Assembly (NCBI RefSeq): GCF_000284015.1
Contig: NC_016943.1
Location: 2,521,541-2,585,540, forward strand
Direction of reading: 5' to 3'
Length of the DNA stretch: 64,000 bases
Origin: Blastococcus saxobsidens DD2
GTDB taxonomy: Bacteria > Actinomycetota > Actinomycetes > Mycobacteriales > Geodermatophilaceae
The position numbers and the translations under genes are program-made. Below the pieces are notes generated by a model. The model was not told the origin of the DNA. It did not search any database and saw only the letters and a program-made list of their open reading frames with translations. This document shows, piece by piece, positions 15,257 through 23,585 of this stretch. The stretch's first letter is position 1, and each line of letters starts with the position of its first letter.

Positions 15257-16102
15257 ATGCCACGTGCCTGGCAGCAGTCGCTGCCCGCCATGCCGCCGAT
15301 CCCACCGGCCCGTGCCTGGGCGCGGCTCTCCGCGCCTCCCGGCTACGACGTGCAGTGGCGGCGGCTGGCCGATGCGGCCCTGGAGCTGGGGCTCGGTCCG
15401 GAGGATGTGGCGGGTGTGGGCCTGGACGTCATCGCCGGTGCCCGCGGCTGGAAGCCGGCGACCGTGGCGCTGTACAGCAAGGTCGCCCGCTACGGCGGCC
15501 TCGCGCTGCCTCTCCCTGCCACGCCGGAGCCGGATCCGCCGGCGCTGGACCTGCGGCCGCTCACCCAGCTGCGCGGTGACGACCCCGAGCACCTCCGCTC
15601 CGCGGCCTGGTGCGCCCTCGCGCTGAGGTGGCCCGCCCCGGTGGGGATGTTCCGGTCCCTGCGCCGGGACCAGGTGCGGGCCACGGCGCGCCGGTTGCTG
15701 ATCTCCAGCGACGACGGCGACTGGGCGGTGCCCGGTGCCAACACCGCCTGGCACGCGTGGGAGGCGGCACGCAACCGGTATCCCGCGCTGGCGGCCAGCC
15801 CCTGGGTGCTGCCGGCGCTGCGCCGCGGCCCGGGGCTGGAGTCCCGGATCGGTGGACGGCTCTCCAACCAGGCGCTGCAGGTCACGTTCACCAAGCACGC
15901 GCGGAACACGGTGCGCGAGCTGCGGGCGGCGGCCCCGCCGTCCCGCCGGGACGCCGTCGAGGAGCTGGCCGCCGCCTACCGGACGCTCTCCTACGACTCC
16001 TACCGCCGGCTGGCGCTGGCCGCGGGCGCTCCGCCGGTGGCCGCGCGCGGCGTGGTCCGGGCGAATCGGGCCACGGCCCGGGCCGCCCGCGAGGCCGGCT
16101 GA
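15257..16102 (+). CDS. Orphan protein, possibly a divergent tyrosine recombinase
   Basis: A 281-residue soluble protein of no family I can name firmly. The layout resembles a phage-type integrase: an N-terminal helical part (residues 25-75) like a core-binding domain, then a middle AAWCALALRWPAPVGMFRSL where integrases have the first catalytic arginine, a later TFTKHARNTVRELRAA where an HxxR box would be, and LSYDSYRRLALAAG with tyrosines near the end. The catalytic set is not clearly complete, so it could be a degenerate or repurposed recombinase, or unrelated. It has its own AT-rich leaderless promoter and no mobile-element neighbours. Confidence 0.5.
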   Translation: MPRAWQQSLPAMPPIPPARAWARLSAPPGYDVQWRRLADAALELGLGPEDVAGVGLDVIAGARGWKPATVALYSKVARYGGLALPLPATPEPDPPALDLRPLTQLRGDDPEHLRSAAWCALALRWPAPVGMFRSLRRDQVRATARRLLISSDDGDWAVPGANTAWHAWEAARNRYPALAASPWVLPALRRGPGLESRIGGRLSNQALQVTFTKHARNTVRELRAAAPPSRRDAVEELAAAYRTLSYDSYRRLALAAGAPPVAARGVVRANRATARAAREAG

Positions 16103-16109
16103 CCGGTCC

Positions 16110-17249
16110 TCACAGCAGGGTCAGCTGCTCCGGTCCACCGGTGTCCTCGGGCGCGACCCCGGCCGGGCGCGGCGGGTCAGGCGGCCGGATGCCGGGCAAG
16201 CCGCCCGTCGGGAGGCTGCCGTCGGGGAACCCGACCCCCTCGTCGCCGGGCACCGCGGTGGCGACCGGACGGTCGATTTGCCGTGCGGCGCCCCCGGAAC
16301 GGCGGTCCAGACCGTGCCGCGCCAGCAGCGGGGCCACCCGCCGCGACAGCCAGCTGCGGTACTCCGCCGGCACGTAGGCCCGGCGGGCGTACAACCGCTC
16401 GTAGCGCGGCACCAGCCCGGGGTGGGCGCCGGCCAGCCAGGCCATGAACCACTCCCGTGCACCCGGGCGCAGGTGCAGCGGGATGACGGTGACCCCGGTC
16501 GCGCCGGCGGTCGCGATGGCGCCGAGAGCCGCGTCCAGGCTCGCCTCGTCGTCGGTGAGTCCGGGCAGGACCGGGGCCAGGAATACCCCGCACCGCAGGC
16601 CGGCGTCGGCCAGGGTGCGGACGAGGTCGAGCCGGGCGCGCGGCGTGGGCACACCGGGCTCCAGACCCGCGTGCAGTGCGTCGTCCCAGATCGCCATGGA
16701 GATACCGAGCCCGACCGGCACCTGGCGCGAGGCCTCGGCCAGCAGCGACACGTCCCGGCGCAGCAGGGTGCCTTTCGTCAGGATCGAGAAGGGCGTGCCG
16801 GAGTCGGCGAGGGCGCGGATGACGCCCGGCATCAGCCGGTACCGCCCCTCCGCGCGCTGGTACGGGTCGGTGTTCGTGCCCAGGGCCACGTGCTCGCGCC
16901 GCCACGTCGGCCGGGTGAGCTCCTTGCCCAGCACGTCGGCGAGATTCGTCTTGACCACGACCTGCGTGTCGAAGTCGCGGCCGGAGTCGAACTCGAGCCA
17001 TTCGTGGGTCCGGCGCGCATAGCAGTAGAGGCACGAATGACTGCACCCCCGGTACGGATTGATCGTGTACGGGAACGGCACGGCCGAATCGCCGGGCACC
17101 TTGTTGAGGGCGCTGCGCGCCCGCACCTCGTGGAAGGTCAGCCCCGGGAACTCCGGCACCTGCACGCTGCGCAGCAGACCGCGGATCGACGGCATGCCCG
17201 GCAGCGCCGAGGGGTCCTCGACGTCGATCCGCTGGGCCTCCCACCGCAC
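16110..17249 (-). CDS. Rv2578c-family radical SAM protein
   Basis: A 379-residue radical SAM enzyme. The cluster motif is CSHSCLYCYA (CX3CX2C), preceded by YTINPYRGCSH and followed by HVALGTNTDPYQ and LTKGTLLRRD, as in the spore-photoproduct-lyase-like Rv2578c family. Such proteins use S-adenosylmethionine and a 4Fe-4S cluster for radical chemistry, and a DNA-repair role is suspected. The last 50 residues are low-complexity. GTG 17249 begins VRWEAQRIDV, the usual family start. An SOS box lies 10 bases upstream, so DNA damage should induce it. Some homologues carry an intein; this one does not. Confidence 0.85.
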   Translation of the reverse strand: MRWEAQRIDVEDPSALPGMPSIRGLLRSVQVPEFPGLTFHEVRARSALNKVPGDSAVPFPYTINPYRGCSHSCLYCYARRTHEWLEFDSGRDFDTQVVVKTNLADVLGKELTRPTWRREHVALGTNTDPYQRAEGRYRLMPGVIRALADSGTPFSILTKGTLLRRDVSLLAEASRQVPVGLGISMAIWDDALHAGLEPGVPTPRARLDLVRTLADAGLRCGVFLAPVLPGLTDDEASLDAALGAIATAGATGVTVIPLHLRPGAREWFMAWLAGAHPGLVPRYERLYARRAYVPAEYRSWLSRRVAPLLARHGLDRRSGGAARQIDRPVATAVPGDEGVGFPDGSLPTGGLPGIRPPDPPRPAGVAPEDTGGPEQLTLL

Positions 17250-17259
17250 GACAGCTATC

Positions 17260-17273
17260 CGAACACATGTTCG
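17260..17273 (-). promoter_or_regulatory. LexA/SOS box before the radical SAM gene
   Basis: CGAAC-ACAT-GTTCG is a perfect match to the actinobacterial/Gram-positive SOS box CGAAC-N4-GTTCG. It ends 10 bases before the start codon at 17249, where it would block the core promoter. Confidence 0.8.
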
Positions 17274-17290
17274 AGCGGCTGTCCAGCGGA

Positions 17291-17722
17291 TCAGAGCGGC
17301 GGGCGGGCCTCGTAGGGGGTGGAGAGGACGACGGTCGTCCGGGTCGTCACGTTCGCCGCGGACCGGATCTCCTTGAGCAGCACCTCGAGGGCGTCGGGCG
17401 AGGCGACCCGCACCTTGAGGATGTAGCTCTCCACCCCCGCGACCGCGTGGCACTCCTCGATCGCGTCGAGGTGCGCGAGCAGGGCCGGCGCGTCGTCGGT
17501 CTGCGCGTCGGACGGGGTGATCGACACGAAGGCGGTCAGCGGCAGCCCCAGCTGCTTGGCGTCCAGGGTCGCGCGGTAGCCGGTGATCAGCCCGCGCTGC
17601 TCGAGCCGGCGCACCCGCTGGTGCACCGCCGAGACCGACAGCCCGACCCGTTCCGCGAGGTCGGTGTAGCTCGCCCGCCCGTCCCGGGCGAGGGCCGCCA
17701 TCAGCGCGTGGTCGACGTCCAC
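17291..17722 (-). CDS. Lrp/AsnC family transcriptional regulator
   Basis: About 143 residues. An N-terminal helix-turn-helix (RASYTDLAERVGLSVSAVHQ then RVRRLEQRGLITGYRA) is followed by a RAM ligand-binding/oligomerisation domain (AFVSITPSDAQTD, AVAGVESYILKVRVA, TTRTTVVLSTPYE). It probably senses an amino acid and controls nearby transport or catabolic genes. GTG 17722 gives the usual family N-terminus; a GTG at 17764 adds 14 residues and would overlap the peptidase gene by 26 bases. It follows the M24 peptidase closely, so the two may share a message. Confidence 0.88.
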   Translation of the reverse strand: MDVDHALMAALARDGRASYTDLAERVGLSVSAVHQRVRRLEQRGLITGYRATLDAKQLGLPLTAFVSITPSDAQTDDAPALLAHLDAIEECHAVAGVESYILKVRVASPDALEVLLKEIRSAANVTTRTTVVLSTPYEARPPL

Positions 17723-17738
17723 GGCGACGCCGCCGGCC

Positions 17739-18893
17739 TCAGCCGGGGAGTTCGACGAGCCCACGGGGACCGTTGTTCAGGACGCGGACGCCGTCGTCGG
17801 TGCAGACCACGATGTCCTCGATGCGGGCGCCGTGGCGGCCGGGCAGGTAGATGCCGGGCTCCACGGAGAACGCCATGCCCGGCTCCAGCGGCAGGTCGTT
17901 GCCGGCCACGATGTAGGGCGCCTCGTGGGTGTCCAGACCGATGCCGTGGCCGGTGCGGTGGATGAAGTACTCGCCCCACCCGGCACTGCTGATCACCTCG
18001 CGCGCGGCGGCGTCGATCTGCTCGGCGGTCACCCCCGGCCGCACGGCCGCCGTCGCGGCCTGCTGCGCGGCGTGCAGCACGCCGTACCACTCAGCGACCT
18101 CGGCGGACGCGCTGCCTCCGACGACGTAGGTGCGGGTGCAGTCCGACCGGTAGCCGGTGGCCGTCTCCCCACCGATGTCGACGACGACGAGCTCCCCGGC
18201 CTGCACCGTGCGGTCGGAGAGCTCGTGGTGCGGGCTGGCCCCGTTCGGCCCCGAGCCGACGATGGTGAAGTCGACCCCGACGTGCCCCTCGGCGCGGATC
18301 GCCGCGGCGATGTCGGCCCCGATGTCGGCCTCCGTGCGGCCGACGGTCAGCCACTCCCCCATCCGCGCGTGGACCCGGTCGATCGCCGCGCCGGCCAGGG
18401 CCAGCTCCTCGATCTCGGCGGGCGTCTTCACCATGCGCAGCCGGTCGACGACGGGTGCGGCCAGCTCCAGGGCCGAGCCGGGGAGCGCCCGGTGCACGCC
18501 CAGGGCGTGCTCGGCCCACGTCCGCGAACCGACGGCGACCCGCGCGGGTGCGGTGCCGAGCCGTGCGGTGGCGGCACCGGCGAGCACCGCGAACGCGTCG
18601 TCGGTCTCGTCCCAGGCCAGCAGTTCCAGCCCCAGCGCGCCGGCCGGGCCGGCGTCGACCATCGGTGCCTCCAGCCGCGGCACCACCAGGAACGGCTCCC
18701 CGCTGCGCGGCACGGCCAGCGCGGTGAGGCGTTCCATCGCGTGGGCGTCGTACCCGCACAGGTAGCGCAGATCGGCGCCGGGGGTGAGCACGAGCAGGTC
18801 CACCCCCAGCTCCGCGGCGACCGACCGGGCGGCGTGCACCCGGTCGATGGTCACGAGCGGGTCGGATCCGTGCGGAGCTGTCGGGTTTCCCAC
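17739..18893 (-). CDS. Xaa-Pro dipeptidase/aminopeptidase, M24 family
   Basis: A 384-residue metallopeptidase with an N-terminal creatinase-like domain (LVTIDRVHAARSVAAELGV) and a C-terminal pita-bread domain. The five metal ligands are visible: VVDIGGE, SDCTRTY, HRTGHGIGLDTHE, FSVEPGIYLPG and ARIEDIV. It removes residues next to proline from peptides in the cytoplasm. GTG 18893 is favoured because a TACTCT box lies exactly 6 bases upstream; ATG 18959 is an alternative with 22 more residues. It is divergent from the exonuclease gene. Confidence 0.9.
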   Translation of the reverse strand: MGNPTAPHGSDPLVTIDRVHAARSVAAELGVDLLVLTPGADLRYLCGYDAHAMERLTALAVPRSGEPFLVVPRLEAPMVDAGPAGALGLELLAWDETDDAFAVLAGAATARLGTAPARVAVGSRTWAEHALGVHRALPGSALELAAPVVDRLRMVKTPAEIEELALAGAAIDRVHARMGEWLTVGRTEADIGADIAAAIRAEGHVGVDFTIVGSGPNGASPHHELSDRTVQAGELVVVDIGGETATGYRSDCTRTYVVGGSASAEVAEWYGVLHAAQQAATAAVRPGVTAEQIDAAAREVISSAGWGEYFIHRTGHGIGLDTHEAPYIVAGNDLPLEPGMAFSVEPGIYLPGRHGARIEDIVVCTDDGVRVLNNGPRGLVELPG

Positions 18894-18899
18894 CAGCGC

Positions 18900-18905
18900 A
18901 GAGTA
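18900..18905 (-). promoter_or_regulatory. -10 box TACTCT for the M24 peptidase gene
   Basis: TACTCT on the minus strand ends 6 bases before GTG 18893 and supports that start. Confidence 0.5.
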
Positions 18906-19022
18906 GCGACGGGGACCGCCGTTGCCCGCAATCGTTGCCAGACCGCTACCGTCCGCCATCGTGAGCGAGTGGGCGAGGCCAGGCAGGAGCACGGGACGGG
19001 CGAGCGTGCGCGGGCAGCGCTC

Positions 19023-19949
19023 GTGACCACCATGCTGCTGGACGCCGCGTCGCTGTACTTCCGCGCGTTCTACGGGGTGCCCACGAGCGTCACCACCCCC
19101 GACGGGCGGCCGATCAACGCCGTCCGCGGCTTTCTGGACATGACCGCCCGCCTGGTGACGGCGCACGGCCCCGACCGCCTCGTCGCCTGCTGGGACGACG
19201 ACTGGCGGCCGGCCTTCCGCGTCGAGGCGCTGCCGTCCTACAAGGCCCACCGGCTGGCGCCCGACGGCGGTGAGGAGACCCCCGACGAGCTGGGGCCGCA
19301 GGTGCCGATCCTCGTCGAGGTGCTGGCCGCGGCCGGTCTCGCCCGGGTCGGCGCCCCCGGCTACGAGGCCGACGACGTGATCGGGACGCTCGCGACGCGG
19401 TCGCGCGGGCCGGTCGACGTCGTCACCGGTGACCGGGACCTGTTCCAGCTGGTCGACGACGCCCGCGGCGTGCGGATCCTCTACACCGCCCGCGGCATCT
19501 CCGACCTGGATTTCGTCGACGAGTCCGCGGTCACCGCCAAGTACGGCATCCCGGGGCGGGCCTACGCCGACTTCGCCGTGCTGCGCGGGGACCCCAGCGA
19601 CGGGCTGCCCGGCGTGGCCGGCGTCGGCGCCAAGACCGCCGCGGCGCTGATCGACGAGTTCGGCGACCTGGCCGGCATCCGGGCGGCGGTCGCGCGGACG
19701 GTCGTCCCGAAGCCGCCGCTCACCGCGGCCGTCCTGAAGAAGCTGCACGCGGCGGCGGACTACCTCGACGCGGCGCCGGTCGTGGTAGCCGTGGCCAAGG
19801 ACATCGACCTGCCCCCGGTCGAGGGTCCCCTGCCCCGCACCCCGGCGGACGCCGGCGCCCTCGCTGCGCTGGCCGAGGCGCACGGGCTGCGGTCCTCGCT
19901 CGGCCGGCTGGGCGCGGCCCTCGGCTGGCCGGAGGACGTCCTGGGCTGA
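19023..19949 (+). CDS. 5'-3' exonuclease (PolA exonuclease-like, stand-alone)
   Basis: A 308-residue FEN/PolA-type nuclease. Acidic metal-site motifs are MLLDAASLYFRAFYG, VACWDDDWRPAFR, GYEADDVIGTLA and DVVTGDRDLFQLVDD; the helix-hairpin-helix DNA-binding part is LRGDPSDGLPGVAGVGAKTA. It should cut 5' flaps or RNA primers during replication and repair. There is no polymerase domain, as in other actinobacterial stand-alone copies. GTG 19023 is taken; ATG 19032 is equally possible. It converges with the DUF4333 gene with 6 bases between stops. Confidence 0.9.
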   Translation: MTTMLLDAASLYFRAFYGVPTSVTTPDGRPINAVRGFLDMTARLVTAHGPDRLVACWDDDWRPAFRVEALPSYKAHRLAPDGGEETPDELGPQVPILVEVLAAAGLARVGAPGYEADDVIGTLATRSRGPVDVVTGDRDLFQLVDDARGVRILYTARGISDLDFVDESAVTAKYGIPGRAYADFAVLRGDPSDGLPGVAGVGAKTAAALIDEFGDLAGIRAAVARTVVPKPPLTAAVLKKLHAAADYLDAAPVVVAVAKDIDLPPVEGPLPRTPADAGALAALAEAHGLRSSLGRLGAALGWPEDVLG

Positions 19950-19955
19950 GCGCCC

Positions 19956-20552
19956 TCAGGGCTCGGTCCAGGTGTAGTGGGCGCCGTCCTCGTCGGTGAT
20001 CTCGATCCGGAGGGTGACCTGCTCGTCGTCGGACGTGACGCCGGTGCACTCGTAGGCGGCCCCCTCCTCCACCGGCATCTCCTGCGCGCACTGGAGATCG
20101 ACGGCCACGCCCTCGCGCCGCTCGAACTGCGCCGCGACGTCCTGCTCGACCGCGGTCCGGGACAGCACCGTGGGACCCGTGGACAGGGCCAGCACGGCGA
20201 TGCCCGCGAGCACGGCGACCGCGACGGTGGCCAGGGCGGCGACCAGGCCCGCTCGGCTCCGCCGCCGCGCCGGCGGCTGCCCGTACTGCTGTGGCGCGCC
20301 GTACTGCTGCCCCCACGGGGGCCGCGGGACCTGCCCCGGCGGACCGAAGTTCGCCGGGAGCTGCCCGTAGGGCTGGGTGGCGCCGAACGGCGGCCCACCC
20401 GGAGCGGCACCGGGCTGCGGCCAGGGCTGCTGGCTCCAGAGGGACGCCCCGTACGAAGGGGGCCCCGCCGGCGGCTGACCGGCCTCCGGGGGCCGGCCGT
20501 CCGGCCCCGGCGAGCGATCGGGCTCGGCGTCGCCGTGCGGCAGGTTGGTCAT
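19956..20552 (-). CDS. Membrane-anchored DUF4333 protein
   Basis: A 198-residue protein in three parts: a Pro/Gly/Gln/Tyr-rich cytoplasmic tail (residues 1-95; repeats such as PYGQ and QYGQP), one membrane helix (AGLVAALATVAVAVLAGIAV), and an outer domain of about 80 residues with two cysteines (DLQCAQEMPV, YECTGVTSDD) typical of DUF4333, a small domain of actinobacterial cell-envelope proteins with no proven role. The Pro-rich tail may bind cell-division or envelope partners, which is speculation. Start ATG 20552. Confidence 0.8.
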   Translation of the reverse strand: MTNLPHGDAEPDRSPGPDGRPPEAGQPPAGPPSYGASLWSQQPWPQPGAAPGGPPFGATQPYGQLPANFGPPGQVPRPPWGQQYGAPQQYGQPPARRRSRAGLVAALATVAVAVLAGIAVLALSTGPTVLSRTAVEQDVAAQFERREGVAVDLQCAQEMPVEEGAAYECTGVTSDDEQVTLRIEITDEDGAHYTWTEP

Positions 20553-20640
20553 CGTCGCTCCCGGGTGCCTGACGCCCCCGTCGGGACGTGCCGGCATTCT
20601 GTCGCACCCACCGCCCGGTCCACGGGCGGCGACCCGCCGG

Positions 20641-23475
20641 TCAGCCGCCGACCGCGACGGCGACCACTCCTCGCCGCACCCGCTCGACGGTGGTCCGGGC
20701 GGTGCGGGCGACGGCGTCGTCGGCGACCTTCCCGAGCTGGTCGAGCAGATCCAGCAGCTGCCGGGTCCAGCGGACGAAGTCGCCTCCGGAGAGCTCCGTG
20801 CCCGCCTGCTCGGCGCCGGCGAGCACCCGGTCCAGGCCCTGCCCGTCGGCCCAGCGGTAGGCGGCCCAGGCGAAACCCAGGTCGAGGTCGCGGCTGGGCG
20901 GCACCCCGTGGTCGAGCTCGACGTCCAGCAGCCGCGCGCGGATCCCGCGCATCTCACCGATCGCGGCGGCCACCGTGCCGGCCGGCACCGCGGGCAGGCC
21001 GGGCGTGTCCCGGCGGGCCTCGAACACCAGGGTCGACACCACGGCCGCCAGCTCGGGTGGGGTCAGCCCGCGCCACACCCCCGCCCGCAGGCATTCGGCG
21101 ACCAGCAGGTCCGACTCCGACCAAATCCTGGCCAGCCGGCGGCCGTCGTCGGTGACCACGGGGACGTCGTCGACCGCGCCGACGACCTCCGTGTCGGCCG
21201 GCACGAGCGGCGCGGGCTCCGGCACGAGGTAGCCGAGCTCCTCGAGCACGTCGCAGGTCCGGTCGAACTGCCGGGTGAGCGAGCCGGTGCGCTCGGCCAT
21301 GGTCCGCTGCAACGACTCGGCCTCGCGCACGGCTCGCAGCCAGCGCTCGGCCACCCGCACCCGCTCCTCGCGGTCGGGCAGCTGGTGCACCGGGTGGTTG
21401 CGCAGCGCCTGCCGGAGGTCGGCGAGCACCGGGTCGTCGGCGGCCGCCGAGCGGTGCTTGATCCGCCGGGCGCCCAGGTCGTGCTCGACGCGGGCGTTCC
21501 GCAGCGTGGAGGCGAGGTCGCGGCGGGAGTGCGGGCTCCGGTGGTTGAAGTTCTTGGGCACCTTCACCCGCGCCAGCGCCGACACCGGGCTCGGGAAGTC
21601 GACGGAGCCCAGCCGCCCGGCCCACTTGTCCTCGGTGAGCACCAGCGGCCGCGGGTCGGCGAGGTCGGTGATGCCCGGGTCGAGGACGACCGCCAGCCCC
21701 TGCCGCCGGCCCGACGGCACCCGGATCACGTCCCCCGGACGCAGCGCGGCCAGCGCGTCGGCGGCCTCCATCCGGCGCTTGGCCTGGGAGTCGCGGGACA
21801 GCTCCTTCTCGCGGTCGGCGATCTGCCGGCGCAGCTGGGCGTAGGCACCGACGTCCCCCCGGTCCGAGCGCATCTCGGCGGCGGACTGTGCGGCGTCCCG
21901 CTCGTGGCGGGCCGCTGCCCGGGCCAGGCCCACCACCGACCGGTCGGCCTGGAACTGCGCGAACGAGCTGGCCAGCAGCTCCCGGGCCCGCGCCCGACCG
22001 AACGAGCTGACCAGGTTGACCGCCATGTTGTAGCTGGGCCGGAAGGAGGACTTCAGCGGGTACGTGCGGGTGCTGGCCAGGCCGGCGACCACCGAGGGGT
22101 CCATGCCCGGCGCCCAGATGACCACCGCGTGGCCCTCGACGTCGATGCCCCGGCGTCCGGCCCGCCCGGTGAGCTGGGTGTACTCCCCCGGCGTGACGTC
22201 GACGTGCGCCTCGCCGTTCCACTTCACCAGCCGCTCGAGGACGACCGTGCGGGCCGGCATGTTGATGCCCAGCGCCAGCGTCTCGGTGGCGAAGACGGCC
22301 TTGACCAGGCCGCGGACGAAGCATTCCTCGACGGTCTCCTTGAAGGCCGGCACCAGCCCGGCGTGGTGGGCGGCGAGGCCGGCGAGCAGGCCCTCGCGCC
22401 ACTCCCAGAAGCCGAGGACGTGCAGGTCCTCCTCCGGCAGCGAGCCGGTGCGCTCGTCGATGATTGCGGCGATCTCCGCCCGCTCGACCTCGTCGGTGAG
22501 CCGCAGCCCGCTCAGGAGGCACTGGTGCACGGCCGCGTCGCAGCCGTTGCGGCTGAACACGAAGGTGATCGCCGGCAGGAGCCCTGCGCGGTCGAGCCGC
22601 TCGACGACGTCGGACCGGGCCGGCGGGCGGTACCGGGGCCGGTGCCCGGAGTCCCGGCGCCGGTCGCCGCCCCAGCTGTCGATCCGCCGCTCGTGCTCGC
22701 GCACGTACCGGACCAGCTCCGGATCGACGACGGAGGCGCCGCGCTCCCGGGTGGACAGCGGCCGTGGGCTGTCCCCCTGCTCAGCGGCGTGCGCGGCCGG
22801 GCGCAGCGAGAACAGGTCGAACACCCGGTTGCCGACGAGCATGTGCTGCCACAGCGGGATCGGCCGGACCTCGCTGACCACGACGCTCGTGTCGCCGCGG
22901 ACGGTGACCAGCCAGTCGGCGAACTCCTCGGCGTTGCTGACCGTCGCGGAGAGTGAGATCAGCGTGACCGACGGTGGGAGGTGGATGATCACCTCCTCCC
23001 ACACGGCGCCGCGGAAGCGGTCGGCGAGGTAGTGGACCTCGTCCATGACGACGTAGCCCAGACCGCGCAGCGCCGGGGACTCGGCGTAGAGCATATTGCG
23101 CAGGACCTCGGTGGTCATGACCACCACGGGGGCGTCGCCGTTGACCGCGTTGTCACCGGTGAGCAGGCCCACCCGGTCGGCCCCGTACCGCTGGACCAGG
23201 TCGTTGTACTTCTGGTTGGACAGCGCCTTGATCGGCGTCGTGTAGAACGCCTTGCGCCCCTCGGCGAGAGCCTTGTGCACGGCGAACTCGCCCACCACGG
23301 TCTTGCCGGCCCCGGTAGGCGCGCAGACCAGGACGCCGGAGCCGTCCTCCAGCGCCTCGCAGGCCGCCACCTGGAAGGGGTCCAGGGCGAAGCCGAGCGC
23401 AGCGGTGAAGTCGGCCAGCGTCGGGTGGGAGGTCCGCCTGCGGGCAGCGGCGTACCGCTCTGCGGGGCTGGACAT
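20641..23475 (-). CDS. helY: Ski2/Mtr4-like superfamily 2 helicase
   Basis: A 944-residue DExH helicase, the size of mycobacterial HelY. Motif I is PTGAGKTVVGEFA, motif II is VMDEVHYL, motif III is LSATVSNAEEF, and motif VI is QLTGRAGRRGID. A C-terminal arch/DSHCT-like region follows, ending TTVERVRRGVVAVAVGG. It is expected to unwind RNA or RNA-DNA hybrids in the cytoplasm. Its place beside tatC-tatA-pafCB matches Rv2092c in M. tuberculosis. A TAACGT box 6 bases before the ATG gives it its own leaderless promoter. The dispersed repeat at 23504-23585 sits just upstream. Confidence 0.92.
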   Translation of the reverse strand: MSSPAERYAAARRRTSHPTLADFTAALGFALDPFQVAACEALEDGSGVLVCAPTGAGKTVVGEFAVHKALAEGRKAFYTTPIKALSNQKYNDLVQRYGADRVGLLTGDNAVNGDAPVVVMTTEVLRNMLYAESPALRGLGYVVMDEVHYLADRFRGAVWEEVIIHLPPSVTLISLSATVSNAEEFADWLVTVRGDTSVVVSEVRPIPLWQHMLVGNRVFDLFSLRPAAHAAEQGDSPRPLSTRERGASVVDPELVRYVREHERRIDSWGGDRRRDSGHRPRYRPPARSDVVERLDRAGLLPAITFVFSRNGCDAAVHQCLLSGLRLTDEVERAEIAAIIDERTGSLPEEDLHVLGFWEWREGLLAGLAAHHAGLVPAFKETVEECFVRGLVKAVFATETLALGINMPARTVVLERLVKWNGEAHVDVTPGEYTQLTGRAGRRGIDVEGHAVVIWAPGMDPSVVAGLASTRTYPLKSSFRPSYNMAVNLVSSFGRARARELLASSFAQFQADRSVVGLARAAARHERDAAQSAAEMRSDRGDVGAYAQLRRQIADREKELSRDSQAKRRMEAADALAALRPGDVIRVPSGRRQGLAVVLDPGITDLADPRPLVLTEDKWAGRLGSVDFPSPVSALARVKVPKNFNHRSPHSRRDLASTLRNARVEHDLGARRIKHRSAAADDPVLADLRQALRNHPVHQLPDREERVRVAERWLRAVREAESLQRTMAERTGSLTRQFDRTCDVLEELGYLVPEPAPLVPADTEVVGAVDDVPVVTDDGRRLARIWSESDLLVAECLRAGVWRGLTPPELAAVVSTLVFEARRDTPGLPAVPAGTVAAAIGEMRGIRARLLDVELDHGVPPSRDLDLGFAWAAYRWADGQGLDRVLAGAEQAGTELSGGDFVRWTRQLLDLLDQLGKVADDAVARTARTTVERVRRGVVAVAVGG

Positions 23476-23481
23476 GCCCCC

Positions 23482-23487
23482 ACGTTA
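23482..23487 (-). promoter_or_regulatory. -10 box TAACGT for helY
   Basis: Minus-strand TAACGT ends 6 bases before ATG 23475. Confidence 0.6.
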
Positions 23488-23503
23488 GGCGCTGGGCGAC
23501 CGA

Positions 23504-23585
23504 TGATCAGGTCAGCTGATCGTTTCGGGTCCTGGCTCAGCACCGGTGGTGAGCCAGGACCCCGAATGATCAGGTCACTTGATCA
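23504..23585. repeat. Dispersed palindromic repeat, copy A
   Basis: The centre is a hairpin: GGGTCCTGGCTCA (23527-23539) pairs with TGAGCCAGGACCC (23550-23562), with CACCGGTG in the loop. On both sides lie GATCAGGTCA-type satellites (TGATCAGGTCAGCTGATC and TGATCAGGTCACTTGATCA). The same parts recur at 38084-38159. It lies between helY and the lipid kinase, and its right edge supplies the kinase stop codon. Confidence 0.8.
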
